Source: Cordilura impudica (Eukaryota > Arthropoda > Insecta > Diptera > Scathophagidae). From it: DNA of 64,000 nucleotides. The notes below the pieces were generated by a model. The model did not search any database. It had not been told where the DNA came from and worked only from the letters and a program-made list of their open reading frames with translations. The stretch spans positions 97,677,585 through 97,741,584 of the forward strand of contig OY821519.1 in the NCBI GenBank assembly GCA_963682025.1, given 5' to 3'. The position numbers and the translations under genes were made by a program. Positions 1 to 10,945 of this stretch are shown here, piece after piece. Positions within the stretch are counted from its first letter, which is position 1. Every line of letters begins with the position of its first letter.

Positions 1-243
1 AATAATTCTGCTGAACATTAGCACAATGATTCTGATTTTGATATGAAAATAAGAGTTTTTATTTTTTTGAATCTCTCTTATTTATTAAAACATTTCATAA
101 ATATGTGGGTAAAAAAGCCTTTAAAAAAAGCTGCAATAGATTTTAATAGCATTTGTAACAATAGGAGGTTCTGTTTATTATTGTTTTTTTTAATAATACT
201 ATATTTTTCGTACTTATAATTATTTTTCATGCATTTATAATTA
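1..243. other. AT-rich flank, no gene seen
   Basis: AT-rich sequence with homopolymer runs and no convincing coding frame. It abuts the CTAG end of the Helitron at 244 and may be the far side of the RAG1-like remnant that the Helitron interrupted, but no motif proves this. Confidence 0.4.
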
Positions 244-610
244 CTAGCAGATTCCAGCACTCGAAATTCGACTGCAATTTCTAGGCAGATTTATTTTGCA
301 ACTTAGCCAATTCACAAACCAACACTTTTATGGTTTATTATTATTGTGAATGAAGATAACAAACTCATTAACAAACACATTAACAAATTTAATAAAACAC
401 ACATAGCATATTTATAATTTTATGTATGTGTTAGTAAGAACTTTAAATGCAATTTACTCAAAATAAAGGAAAAAATTTTAAAATCTGTATATCTACAAAA
501 CGGCTAAAAAGAAATACCTTTCAAATAATATACGTTTGATCAAAATCAGGATTAAACGGTAGAACAAAACATCGGTCACAAGAAATCGCCTAGCCTGTTA
601 ATATTATAGA
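244..610 (-). mobile_element. non-autonomous Helitron, family HINE, copy 1
   Basis: Read on the minus strand the 367-bp element begins TCTATAATATT and ends CTGCTAG. A palindromic hairpin core close to CTCGAAATTCGAG lies about a dozen bases before the CTAG end. It sits between an A and a T (A at 243 and T at 611 on the plus strand), the classic Helitron insertion preference. Three further copies with the same ends lie at 40656, 48624 and 54073. It contains no gene. It appears inserted into the 3' end of the RAG1-like pseudogene that begins immediately beyond 610, which now ends in Helitron-derived codons. Confidence 0.8.
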
Positions 611-1862
611 TTATTTATTAGATTCAAATATTGATTGCAAATATTCCATATTTTGTTCTGTGTTATTTCTGTTCTTAGTAGTTTTTTGACTTCCTCATCT
701 AAATCCCGATGTTGCACTTTCCATTGATTTCGAATACTGGAGATGAACAGATCTGACGTTGCCAATAATATATTAAATAGATCTTCATTTGTGGAATTTC
801 GTGAAATTTTTCTAGTATTGTGCTCTCTATGAAATCTGTAATCCTTATTCCTTTTTTCCTGAGCCTCCTCAGATAGATCTCTAAGTAGCACCAAATGATA
901 TTTAATGACATCTTCTACATGATAAACGATTTTGTGAACTGTTGCATGTTGCAGACATATTTCTGCATGGGTACTTGGTTGTATATATTTTTGCAGTTTC
1001 CCTATAATCTCCAAATTTTCTAGAGTCAATTTCTTCATTACACGCAAGTACTTCTAGGATTATTTTAAATCTGGAAATAAGGTTTAAATTCACTCCTATT
1101 ATTTCAGATGCTATTCCTGGATTTGAAAATAATCCTCTTGCTGTATTGCCATCATTTGTATTATCTGACCCTTATTTTGGCTGATCTATAATCAATCCAA
1201 ATTTGCGATATTCATCTTAAACATGTTCCTTTTTTGAACTTCTTAACTCTTTGTTGGTTTCGCTGTCTCTTATTGATCCTGAAGACCCGAAATCCAAGTC
1301 ATATTTGATTTTTAGTATGTGTTCCATAAGTCGTATTCTTGCATGTAGTGGTGATAATCCGAATTCATATGCATCAGTGCTATTTAGTGATTTTTCGGGA
1401 CTTGATTGCTTGATGTTGCTTGTCATATAATGCAGCTGGATTCAGCCTTCGTGTTAATCAAAGCCTGGCCTACTTTTTCATCTATCATTGTCAGCATTAA
1501 TTGGTAGCTTACTGAAATTTGCTGCCTATCACACTGTAATTTTAATGGCTGTAGTGTTGAAATTTGGTCCTTGATATCAGTAACTTATTTGTTAATGACA
1601 TCATGAGTTTCTTTTTTTAATTCAAATTTGATTGGCCTGCAGTATTTCGTAGAAGATGGTGTCTCTTTTTTCCAAATATCCATTGTTTGCGTTGTACTAG
1701 TCGAAGGCTCTGAATATTCCAAAATCTTTTTCAATCGCAATGGTACAAATGATACCATGAACATATCTGAGTCCGAAATATTTTCACATACTACTTGTTT
1801 GTATTATTTTTTCGCGAAGAACCATCACATCCCCATTTACAAAAAAGAATTTACTTTGTGCT
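611..1862 (-). pseudogene. RAG1/Transib-like transposase remnant, copy 1
   Basis: Minus-strand translation in several broken frames resembles the better-preserved relative at 22288-24316. In order from the amino end: a KWGCDGSS block near 1830 (site of the first catalytic Asp in RAG1-family transposases), a DIKDQIST...LQPLKLQ block near 1550, YEFGLSPLHARIR at about 1370, RFKIILEVLACNEEID near 1050, and HKIVYHVEDVIKYH...SEEAQEKRNKDYR at about 850-950. The last block contains the Glu that aligns with the third catalytic acid of RAG1. The N-terminal third is missing, cut off where the tandem array begins near 1890. The C-terminus is cut by the Helitron at 610. Frameshifts and stops separate the blocks. 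RAG1/Transib membership is inferred from motif order; no terminal repeats of this copy are visible. Confidence 0.65.
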
Positions 1863-1914
1863 TCCATATCTCTTTAACTCATTTCTTTTTAAACTCTTTC
1901 TTTTAACTCATGCT

Positions 1915-2775
1915 CTCTGTCTGTCTGTCTGCCTGTCTGTCTGCCATAGGTAGACCCCATACCCCCTCATCCAATTGATTTGAAACTTGGCCCATAGGCT
2001 TGTCGTGACTACAGATTAATTTTGGGATAGTCACGCACAGTCACGCGTGGTCACGCACATTCACGGAGTCATTTCCCCTCATCCGATCGATCTCAAGCTT
2101 GGTCCATACACTTGCTGTGAAAAAAGATTAACTTTGACTTAGTCACGCACAGTCACGCGTGGTCACGCACAGTAACGGAGTGATCTAAATGTCATTTTCC
2201 CTCATCCGATCGATCTCAAACTTGGTCTACACACTTGCTGTGAAAAAAAGATTAACTTTGACTTAGTCACGCACAGTCACGCATTGTCACGCACAGTCAC
2301 GGAGTGATCTAAATGTCATTTTCCTCATCCGATCGATCTCAAACTTGGTCTACACACTTGCTGTGGAAAAAAGATTAACTTTGACTTAGTCACGCGCAGT
2401 CACGCATTGTCACGCACAGTCACGGAGTGATCTAAATGTCATTTCCCCTCATCCGATCGATCTGAAACTTGGTCGATATACTTGCTGTAAAGAAAGATCA
2501 ACTTCGACATAGTCACGCGCAGTCAATCATAGTCACGCACAGTCACGGAGTGATTTAAAACCCATTTTTCCTTATCCGATCGATCTAAAACTTGGTCGAT
2601 AGACTTGCTTTGAAAAAAGATTAAATTTGACATAGTCACGCACAGTCACGGAGAGACTAAAACCCCACTTCCCCTCATCCGATGGATCTGAAACTTTGTA
2701 CATAGACTTGTTTTAGCCAAAGATTAATTTTAAGATAATGACACTCAGTCACGGAATATTCAAAACTCATATGCA
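1915..2775. repeat. tandem array of ~120-bp units rich in TCACGC motifs
   Basis: About seven units start near 1964, 2086, 2200, 2325, 2447, 2571 and 2675 (spacing roughly 106-124 bp). Each has a CCCCTCATCCGATCGATCT block, an AACTTGG(T/C)C block and a GATTAA(C/T)TTT block. The units then run into short internal repeats of AGTCACGCAC and GGTCACGCAC. The left edge is a CTGT/CTGC run (1915-1945). The same unit recurs as about four copies at 33405-33870, so this is a dispersed satellite-like family. No coding function is apparent. Confidence 0.85.
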
Positions 2776-3441
2776 TAAGGAAAGAAAGAGTTTTAATAAA
2801 AACTTTGTATTTATGGCTTAGATTATTATTGATTATAGCAAGCGTTCGGCTATGTGATCAAGTAGAGATTGTAGTTGTACCTCTGCCGAAATTGGTGTGA
2901 TTAGTTATGATAGTATCCTTTGATGGCAAACAGTCCATTTTTGCAAATATATGAAAAGGGTGATGTATTTTGTAAGCAGATTTCATTACTGGTAATAGAA
3001 CAAATAATTTAACACACCATTGTATACTTATAGGGCTGTTTAAATTACCGTAATTTGAAAGAGTAATTTCATTAAAAATTAAAAAAGTGTTCTACTCGCG
3101 GATCGTCACGCGTGCAAAAGTAAAGGGTTAAAGAAGATACTTTCACCTTTCTCTGGGTGGTATACGTTTCTTGTTCCCTTTTGTTTCCTAGAAGTTCTAT
3201 TCTACTAAAGTTGAACTTTGACACAAATATAGTAGTTTAGTAAATACTTCAGAACACCCCTAATATTAAACGGTAGAGTTGTGACCACCTATTCGGTTAC
3301 CCGATGGCGTTAGTAGAATTAAATCCATATCATTTTTAAGTATTACCTTCAAAAGATACGTGTATAAATTTGACAGCTGTGTGATTATTTGTTTGTGAGA
3401 TATAGCATTTTGAGAGAAGCAACTTTAGTGCTTGTAAAAAA
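2776..3441. other. unassigned, partly mariner 5' flank
   Basis: No gene is seen. The bases just before 3442 are probably the 5' untranslated part of the mariner. An exact terminal inverted repeat could not be matched by eye with the 3' side near 4550-4640; only a TCTACTCGC-like match is hinted on both sides. Confidence 0.4.
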
Positions 3442-4490
3442 ATGGAAAAAGAAGAATTTCGTGCGTTGATAAAACATTATTTTTTGATCGGAAAAAATGC
3501 TTCTGAAGCCAAAAAATCGCTTGATAAGCATCATCCAACATCTGCTCCCGATTATTCAGTCGTAAGATATTGGTTTGCGAAATTTAAAACCGGCCATATG
3601 GGCACCAAAGACGATGAACGCAGTGGACGTCCGAAAGAGGTTGTTACCGCAGAAAACATCAAAAAAATCCACAAAATAATTTTGAATGACCGTAAAGTGA
3701 AGTTGTTCGAGATAGCTGAGACTCTGAAGATTTCGAAAGAGCGTGTTGGACATATCGTGCATGAATATTTGGGCATGCGAAAGCTCTGTGCAAAGTGGGT
3801 GCCGCGCGAGCTCACAATTGACCAAAAACAACAACGTGTTGATGATTCTGAGCAGTGTTTGGAGATGATTAAGCGTAATAAAGCCGAATTTCTGCGTCGA
3901 TATGTGACAATGGATGAAACATGGCTCCATCATTACACTCCAGAGTCCAATCGGCAGTCAGCGGAGTGGAGAGCGAGCGACGAACCGAATTTAATGCATG
4001 GAAAGACGCAACAGTCGGCTGGCAAGGTTATGGCGTCCGTATTTTGGGATGCACATGGTATATTTTTCATCGACTATCTTGGGAAAGGAATAACAATCAA
4101 CAGCGATTATTACATAGCATTGTTGGTGCATTTGAAAGACGAAATCGCGAATAAACGGCCCCATATGAAGAAGAAAAAAGTGTTGTTTCACCAAGACAAT
4201 GCACCGTGTCACAAATCATTGAAAACAATGACAAAAATGCATGAATTGGGCTTCAATTGCTTCCGCACCCACCGTATTCTCCAGATCTGGCCCCCAGTGA
4301 CTATTTCCTGCTCTCAGACCTGAAGAGGATGCTCGCTGGGATGAAATTTAAGATCGATGAAGAAGTAATCGCCGAAACAGAGGCCTATTTTGAGGCTAAA
4401 GACAAATCGTACTACAGAAATGGTATCGAAAAGTTGGAAGATCGTTATAATCGCTGTATCGCCCTCGAAGGCAACTATGTTGAAAAATAA
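3442..4490 (+). pseudogene. mariner (DD34D) transposase, one frameshift
   Basis: A cut-and-paste transposase of the Tc1/mariner superfamily. Translation starts MEKEEFRALIKHYF and continues for 293 codons in one frame. The N-terminal half has the paired-type helix-turn-helix region, ending in VGHIVHEYLGMRKLCAKWVPREL. The catalytic domain shows the first Asp in VTMDETWLHHY and the second in LFHQDNAPCHK. Near 4250 one base appears to be missing. After the break, the frame resuming at about 4257 encodes HPPYSPDLAPSDYFL, with the third catalytic Asp, and runs to GNYVEK and a TAA. Combined length (about 345-350 codons) is normal for mariner. A single frameshift means the copy is inactive as read but decayed little; a sequencing error is the alternative. 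Neighbouring DNA is unrelated repeat. Confidence 0.9.
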
Positions 4491-5099
4491 AATTGCATTT
4501 TGCCAAAAAAATGATTTATTTCTTTGTAATGTAGAAGACTTTTCAGCCCAACTGTTACAACAACTAAAGACTGTAATCCAACCAACCTTGTAAAGAAGAC
4601 CGCAGTTATCGACGATAACTTGCGAGTAGTAACCATTTATTTTTCATAAAAAAACAAAAAAAAAAATCACCTTTTTCTGAAATTAAAAAAACTGTTGATT
4701 TTGACAACATGCCACGACCACAATTAGCAATAGTTTAACCTAATTTTTTGGCTGCATTAATTTGGATATATTAGCTATGAAATGGACTATAAAAAAATTG
4801 GACTTTTGGCCAATGAAATCATAAATTCAGCCACAGTACTGCGGAGATTCGCTGTCACGGAATTATTTATACAAATTTTTAATTGAAAATTTTTTCAAAG
4901 ATACTTAAATTTTATACTACAACGTGTATATGCAATTAATAATCCAACATTATTCATATCTTTAAAAAAATTTGCCTTTTTTTCGCCTTTAAAACCTTGC
5001 CCCCCCCCCTCCCCCCCTTAATTTCATCACTTAAAAGCTGCTTGAAGGTCCCATAATACTTGCCGTTGATTGTTTTTTCTTTTTTGAAGATAATCAACA
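4491..5099. other. AT-rich spacer, no gene seen
   Basis: Contains the mariner 3' side and A/T runs, plus a short C-rich run near 4998-5017 (CCCCCCCCCT type). No coding frame or RNA gene could be supported. Confidence 0.4.
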
Positions 5100-5335
5100 A
5101 AAATTATCACTTATGCATCCTGAATTACAGACGCCATAGCCTTGTATCAGAATCACTTTCTGAGTCGATTTAGCGATGTCCGTCCGTCCGTCTGTATGTC
5201 CGTCCGTCCATCTGTCCGTCCGTTCGTCCGTCTGTGTGCCCATTTAAACCTTTTAATCAAACTATGTAATCGCAAGCATGAATATATTTTGATGAAATAA
5301 ATTTATTTTCTGATTCGGCTTGAGGTCATCAATTT
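5100..5335. repeat. INE-1/DINE-1-like fragment with CCGT run
   Basis: Contains CAGAATCACTTTCTGAGTCG followed by TTTAGCGATGTCCGTCCG and a CCGT/CTGT run, then AACTATGTAATCGCAAGC and ATATTTTGATGAAAT. The same order of blocks occurs in the full copies at 28671, 38408 and 41701. Truncated fragment without either hairpin end. Confidence 0.65.
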
Positions 5336-7080
5336 TCAATAAAATAAAAACGAAAGGGGTTTTTTCCCCTTTAATTTAATTATCTTATTTTAGTTTTTCT
5401 CAATATTTCGGTAAACATCGTTTACCGTCTTCAGGGGATCTATTTCAAAAATATATATAAAAAAATTTATATAAAAACAGAATTATAAAAAAACAAACAT
5501 TAACAACATTTTTCTTATGTAATTACTTTTAAAAAGTAAATAATCCACTTAAAAAAAAGAACCTTTCACCACTATAGTGTACTGTCCAATGTTTTTTCAT
5601 CGTTTGTTTATTTTGATCTGTGTTTCGCTATTGTGTGTCTGTAAATTTGGGCACATTTTCAGTGTCACTTTTGTAATTAAGTCTCTTTTCTATTGGCACT
5701 TCAATAATATGGAGAATTTCAAGTGTGTATCTATTTTTATAATTATTTTCACCCAGTAATGCTTGTACGTTGTCAAAATTTGCCTTATGACCAGTCAGTG
5801 TACAGTGGGCTGCAAGAGCAGTTTTTTGCGCTAGGGTTTATCAGTTGCCTTATGTTTATGATTTATGCGACGACATTCTAAATAGTTTCAAGTTGATTCC
5901 TGGTTGTGCCAACCTTATGACACGTATTGGAATCATCACAATTAGAATTAATTTTGTAGACCTTTCGTCTCTTTCTAATTTAGATTTAGTTTTACGAAAT
6001 CTTTGTCAATTGTATTATCAGTTCTAAGGGATAATTCAAACTTTTCTGTATTATAAATATTAGAATTTTTAAGTCTTTCCGACAAACCTAGAATGTATGT
6101 CATGGACTTAGAGATTTTAGTACGTTTCTCTCCTCTAAATATCTTATTGTTCATCTTCGTTTTCACCCGTTTAATTAACTCAATAACAGTCTTGTTAGGG
6201 AAATCGTTCTTATGTAAAATACTTCTAATCTTATTGACGTTGTTCCCGTGAAAATCTTCATCACTTATACTAAGAACTCTGTTTATAAAATTTACTGCTG
6301 TGTTGATGATAATATTCCTCAGATGTTCGGAATGAAAATTTATTCATCTACCAGATGCTATTGGTTTTTGATACCAATCAAGTTTTAACAGATTACCTTG
6401 TCTTATAATAATCGAATCGAGATATGGTAAACTGTTGTTGTATTCATTTTCCATAATAAATTGAATCTGTCGATTGAAAGAGTTCAATGTCTTCAGCGTT
6501 TCATTTATTTCATCTGTCTACGTATTTGGTTACGATTCTGGGTTTATTAGTAAACTTTTCCAATGACACGTTTATTAGTTCTTCCATGACAATATTTGCA
6601 ATTACAGGAGACGCTGGAGAACCCATTGGCATTTTCTTATATTGATCAAAGGATTTGTCTGAATATTTAAAATATCTGCTTTCCTTTATGCAAAACGTCA
6701 AAAGTTCCAGAAAAATATACTTTAGAATGCGGGTAAATTTTTCCAACATGTTCCATTTACTCTCAATAATTCTCAAAGCTAAATTTACTGGAATACTAGG
6801 GAACAGGGAGATAACATCGAAGGATATTAGAGTTTCATCCTTTTCTATGTAAGTTCTGTTTATTCTATTCTTAAAATCTTAACCATCCTTCACATTATAT
6901 ATAGAATCCTTGGTAATGTTCTTTAAAACTTCTATTATGTATTTGCGTAACCCACAATATTGTGAGTTGATGGATAAGCAAATTGGGCGTAGGGGTGTAT
7001 TATATTTATGTATCTTACGAAGACCCTAATTCCTAGGTGTTGTGGCCACTTTTGTTGTTAATTTATTCTTCTGGTCCAAG
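5336..7080 (-). pseudogene. Penelope-like element (reverse transcriptase + GIY-YIG endonuclease), decayed
   Basis: A retroelement of the Penelope group, which couples a telomerase-like reverse transcriptase to a GIY-YIG endonuclease. Minus-strand blocks from the amino end: GLRKIHKYNTPLRPICLSIN (near 7020-6960), LISFDVISLFPSIP with the first polymerase Asp (near 6830), YKKMPMGSPASPVIANIVME (near 6640), a YVD block that goes out of frame before the second Asp (near 6520), LPYLDSIIIRQGNLLKLDWY (near 6430), then a connector. The downstream endonuclease remnant has a CDDSNTCHKVGTTRNQLET-like start (near 5930) and a KTALAAHCTLTGHKANFDN block (near 5820). Stops and frameshifts are few but scattered. 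The 3' end is probably near 5336-5460, where CCTGAAGACGGTAAACGATG matches the usual tail region. No terminal long repeats seen. Confidence 0.8.
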
Positions 7081-7084
7081 TCAA

Positions 7085-7300
7085 TAAGCCTATACACTAA
7101 ATTTCATCAAAATTATGCGTGTAGATAGTTGTAGATATGGAAAACTTCAAATCTAATGTAATTTTTATATCGGGACTAGGTTAATGAATAACCGATCATG
7201 ACCATATGTAGTAAAGTCAATTACTGTTCTCAAAAACATATAAACCAAATTTGAAAAAAATATATGCATTGTTCTTGTTTCTCGATAGATTTGAGTGAAG
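7085..7300. repeat. INE-1-like fragment
   Basis: Blocks such as CACTAAATTTCATCAAAATT, ATATCGGGACTAGGTTAATG, ACCGATCATGACCATAT and GATAGATTTGAGTGAAG match the order found in the complete INE-1-like copies at 38408 and 41701. Both ends are missing. Confidence 0.5.
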
Positions 7301-7339
7301 TTTGGGAAACAGCATTATATGGGGACTATGACTAACAAT

Positions 7340-7780
7340 GAATTACTCAATATGAGACTCAATATCATGACAGGGAGAGCTTTGATACTTTATGTTATGT
7401 CATTTGTTATTAGTGTAAGTACACCTGACGAAAATAGGCTGGATCGTATAATGGGGCGGGGTACATCCCCTACAAAGTACTAATTAAATATTATGTACAT
7501 ATACCGAGTTAATGATAGGGAGAGGTTTGCAAGTTTGTGTGAGTTCATATATTATTTCTGTGATTAGCCCTGGCGAAAATGGGCGGGATTGGACAATTGG
7601 CCGTGTCACCTACCGTATAAAATAAATTTTCAAAATAATAAAAGTATCTTATATAATATAAAAGGGAAACTGAAGATAATTTGTGTGAGTTCATAGGTTA
7701 TTAGTATGACTTATTAGTGTGAGTGTAAAAATGGGCGGAAACGGATAAATGGGTGGAGTTACTTCCATAAAAGTAATTAT
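7340..7780. repeat. degenerate ~130-150-bp tandem repeat
   Basis: Three diverged units share TGTGTGAGTTCATA..ATTA, GTGTAAGTACACC-like and GGGCGG-A blocks. The GGGCGG blocks lie near 7452, 7583 and 7732. No reading frame is shared across the units. Confidence 0.5.
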
Positions 7781-8122
7781 TGAGAAATTTAGTATATTGA
7801 ATCGTTTTGAAAGAAAATGTTTAAGGGAAATGCCAATTTCAGCAGCATAACAAAAATTTAAACTTCCGCAATTTTCATTCAAGTTAATTGCTACTGCGGT
7901 AGTATAAGATGAAGGAGTGAATTTATCAAAAGACTTTTTAATCTACTTCATTTGCCAGGTCTTCCATCACATAATTTAAAAGTTGGATCTTAGAATAATA
8001 TACTTAAATTTAAGCTTACATAAGCGCTTTAATTTCAAAAAATTGGTCTATTATTGTATAACTGTTTCTTTAAAAACATATATTCTTTTGGACTTTCGCA
8101 TAATTTTATCATTTTTATTACG
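7781..8122. other. unassigned spacer, possibly 5' part of Helitron
   Basis: No gene seen. It may hold the 5' terminal region of the Helitron whose coding remnant starts at 8123, but a TC start cannot be fixed without a second copy. Confidence 0.3.
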
Positions 8123-9020
8123 ATGCCAAGAAGAGTTCATGGCAACATTGGCCGGCGTTCTTAGAATGCAACGCAGCACCGAAATGTTGCAACACGTCGA
8201 ACGGAAGAGGAACGTGCTACTGGAAGGGAATCAGTTCGACCAGAATGGTTGGAAAACGTGCGCGACATTTAGAAGAGATCAACGAAGCACACAGTGAGCA
8301 ACAGTGATTGAGAAGAAGAGAAGTTCGTGCTCGGCAATGTGATAAAGCCAGATCACAATGTTCGAGTTTTGAACGGCAGCGTAGGCTACAACAAATTATT
8401 CAGGTGAACATTGAGCATCCACTCCTTCGATATGAGTCCAACATTCAATACAGTTCGCACACATCGGCTCAATTCGTCCAGATGTCTGTCGAGTGTGAGA
8501 ATTGCAATGCAGTAAAATTTGAAAAAGAACCGCCTGGATTGTGTTGCGAGGGCGGAAAGGTGGAATTGGAAAATTGCTTCCACCACCGGAGCCATTATGC
8601 ACGCACCTTTACGGTGAATCTCCTAATTCGAATTAAAGTTGGATCTGTCATCCTTATGCACCGAAACTATGCAATGGAACCCGAATGATTGTGACGAAAT
8701 TAATGAGTAATGTGATAGTGGCAAGGATTTTGAAAGGTTCAAGTGAGATGCTTAATTCCACAAATTCCCTTGACTTCAACCGATATGACGTTCCAGTTCA
8801 AAGGTGTTCAATTCCCAGTGAAACTTGCATTTGTGATGAGAATAAACAAGTCACAAGGACAGTCCCTGGAAGTGTGCGGCATAAATCGGAAAATGTTATG
8901 CTTTTCACGCGGCCAGCTATATGTTGCGTGCTCCCGAGTTGGGAAACCATCCTCACTATTCACTTTCGCTCCGGAGCAGAAAATAAAAAAAATGTTGTAT
9001 ATCGTGCAGCACTAAATTGA
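8123..9020 (+). pseudogene. Helitron Rep/helicase remnant with internal deletion
   Basis: The frame opens MPRRVHGNIGRR at 8123, typical of insect Helitron proteins. After stops and shifts, a zinc-finger-like block follows near 8490-8560 (VECENCNAVKFEKEPPGLCC and GKVEL). The large Rep domain and most of the helicase are absent. The sequence passes directly to the C-terminal helicase end: GTRMIVTKLMSNVIVARIL near 8690, then FPVKLAFVMRINKSQGQSLE and GQLYVACSRVGKP near 8820-8950, ending at about 9015. This head-to-tail joining shows an internal deletion of more than a thousand codons. Several frame changes make it non-functional. The Helitron 3' end lies at 9202-9205. Confidence 0.8.
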
Positions 9021-9201
9021 CGAAGACCGTCGGGTCAGCTTATAATTATAGGATATTGAATTCAACTGAATTTGAAAAGTGTTGTATTCAAATTATATTA
9101 TTGCGTTATCTGTTAACGGTCGATAATTTTCGATAAAAAAAATTTCAAAATTATTTCAATCAAAAAACATCTTTTGGACAAAGCGAAGTTTGCAGGGTCA
9201 G

Positions 9202-9205
9202 CTAG
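9202..9205 (+). other. Helitron 3' terminus CTAG
   Basis: GCAGGGTCAGCTAG ends the Helitron that begins before 8123. A T follows, as expected for insertion between A and T. Four bases later the next Helitron starts with TC at 9210. Confidence 0.65.
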
Positions 9206-9378
9206 TATATCTATATAAATAAAAATGAAATGCTGTGTGTTGCATCACTTGAGAACGGCTGGTCCGATTTGGCTAACATTTTTTGTAAAGTGTGGTTTTT
9301 GTGAAAAGGAAAAATGTAAAAGTTTCACGGAAAATTGGAAAAATTAAGGAAAAATAAAATTGTTTTTTCCTAAGGGAT

Positions 9379-10099
9379 TTGCGTATGATTTTTTTATTTT
9401 ATAAAAAGTTCCTCCTCCACATTGGCAATGGAAAAATGCCCGTTGACATTTCGACTGGCTGCATTAAACTCCCCGTTGATTTTTGCCAGCTCACCAAATC
9501 AAAGACTGAACTCATCCGAAACGTATTCCCAGGAATTGCACAAAATTACAAAAATCATGTTTGGTTGAGCATACGTGCTATATTGGCTCCGAAAAACATT
9601 GATGTCGACGAATGGAACTTTCGAATTCAAAGTGAAAGGGTGACATGCGAAAGGGTGACGTGCAAATCGGTGGATTCCATTACCACCCAAGAAGATTTCA
9701 CCAATTATCCAACCGATTTTCCAGTATTACCGCCTCACAACCGCCAACTGAAGTCGGATCGATAATCATAATGTTGTGAAATATCAACCAACCACGTCTT
9801 TGTAATGACACCGACTTGCAGTGCAAAAACTGATGCACAACGTCATCCAAGCAACAATTCTTAAAAGAAAGTACAAAGGAGGAGACGTTTTGACGCCACT
9901 TATCCCAATGTTTCCGACCGACATGCCATTCGACTGTAAGCGCTTAAAGTTCGTGGTGCGGCTTACATCCGCAATAACAATAAACAAATCGCAAAGACAG
10001 TTATTGAGTGTTTGCGGCAATTATACCATCCTCTTTGAATATGTTCGCAATATAGTCCATGGCCCCCCCGATACTCTGAGGTCCTTTGCAACTGCTTGA
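9379..10099 (+). pseudogene. Helitron helicase C-terminal remnant (second element)
   Basis: The enclosing element starts TCTATATAAATAAAAATG at 9210, then GAGAACGGCTGGTCCGATTT, a common Helitron 5' region. The coding remnant shows LHIGNGKMPVDISTGCIKLP near 9420, LIRNVFPGIAQNYKNHVWLS near 9510, RAILAPKNIDVDEWNF near 9580 and PPHNRQLK near 9735. After a frame break it continues KLMHNVIQATILKRKYKGGD and IPMFPTDMPFDCKRLKFVVR. It then shows a degraded TINKSQRQLLSVCG where a working helicase has TINKSQGQ. Only the last part of the helicase is present. The element is followed, or interrupted, by the MULE starting at 10202; no CTRR end was located downstream. Confidence 0.8.
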
Positions 10100-10192
10100 T
10101 TGCTTTTCCCAATTTTATGTGGGGAAATAATATGGCAATGAGCTTCAATTGAAATCCCCACAGTTTTAGCCATAATTTCTTTTAATTCAATC

Positions 10193-10201
10193 AAATATTT
10201 T
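10193..10201. repeat. 9-bp target duplication, left (AAATATTTT)
   Basis: AAATATTTT here is repeated exactly at 10946-10954, directly flanking the MULE copy A. Nine-base duplications are characteristic of Mutator-like transposons. Confidence 0.8.
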
Positions 10202-10945
10202 GATTTGTGGAAAATTTTCCGAAAACAATTTCCCGAAATTACAATTTCCCAAGCACAATTCCCCGAAATGACAATTTCCCGAAATTACAATTTCCCGAAC
10301 ACAATTTCCCGAAAATACAATTTCCCGAAATTACAATTTCCCGAAATACAATTTCCCGAACACAATTTCCCGAAACTAGAATTTCCCGAAATTACTATTT
10401 CTTCAAATAGCTTGTTGATGGCATTTCCGAAACAATACCATCAGAAATTCCGGCCGAAGCGCGAGCAATCAGTGCATGACCACTTGATGTAGTGGTCCGG
10501 GCAAGATCTTTCAGCTCATTAACGATTTTTTCTTTAGCAGTGAGCGTTATCCGTCGGGAGGTCTGAATACCGAAGTGTTCAAAGTCACAATGAAAAAATA
10601 AGTGTATGACACTCCAATGAATATGTCCGGATGACGAGGGAGGGTGGAAGAGGAAGGGCGCGGTGCGGGGTGGGGGAATTATTTTTTCGAGAAGTCGTAT
10701 ACTCGGGAAATTGTTTTTTTCGAGAAATCGTATGCAGCAAGTTTTTTTTATGGTGGAAATCAAGAATATATGGGAAGTTGTAAACTAAAAATAGGGAAAT
10801 TGTAATTCCTCGGGAAATTGTTTTTGGGAAATTGTAATTTCGGGAAATTGTTTTCGGGAAATTGTTTTCGGGAAATTGTAATTTCGGGAAATTGTTTTCG
10901 GGAAATTGTATTTGGGAAATTGTTTTCGGGAAATTTTCCGCAGAG
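10202..10945 (-). mobile_element. MULE-like non-autonomous element, copy A
   Basis: 744 bp between perfect 9-bp duplications. Both ends carry G(C/T)GGAAAATTT followed by an array of roughly 8-12 motifs CAATTTCCCGAAA spaced 14-15 bp. The arrays are in inverted orientation at the two ends (10208-10400 and about 10800-10940). Between them, on the minus strand from about 10540 to 10395, is a coding remnant AKEKIVNELKDLARTT...SEMPSTSYLKK. This also occurs in copy B at 58686-59755, where it follows a FLYWCH zinc finger. Copy A lacks about 270 bp that include the finger. The long open frames through the arrays are repeat artefacts. Confidence 0.85.

Noticed and set aside
21..27. CACAATG, a Transib-type heptamer, near the window start
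   Set aside because: No GCGCC follows, no nonamer at 22-23 bases, and the related element in this window uses CACAGTGGCGCC. Likely chance.
1628..1906. 92-codon plus-strand frame
   Set aside because: Lies antisense to the recognisable RAG1-like KWGCDGSS region and runs into the repeat boundary.
10205..10492. Open frames rich in FPEITISRNYNFP-type repeats (also 58741-58959 and 59485-59739)
   Set aside because: They are translations of the TTTCCCGAAA subterminal arrays, present in several frames and on both strands.
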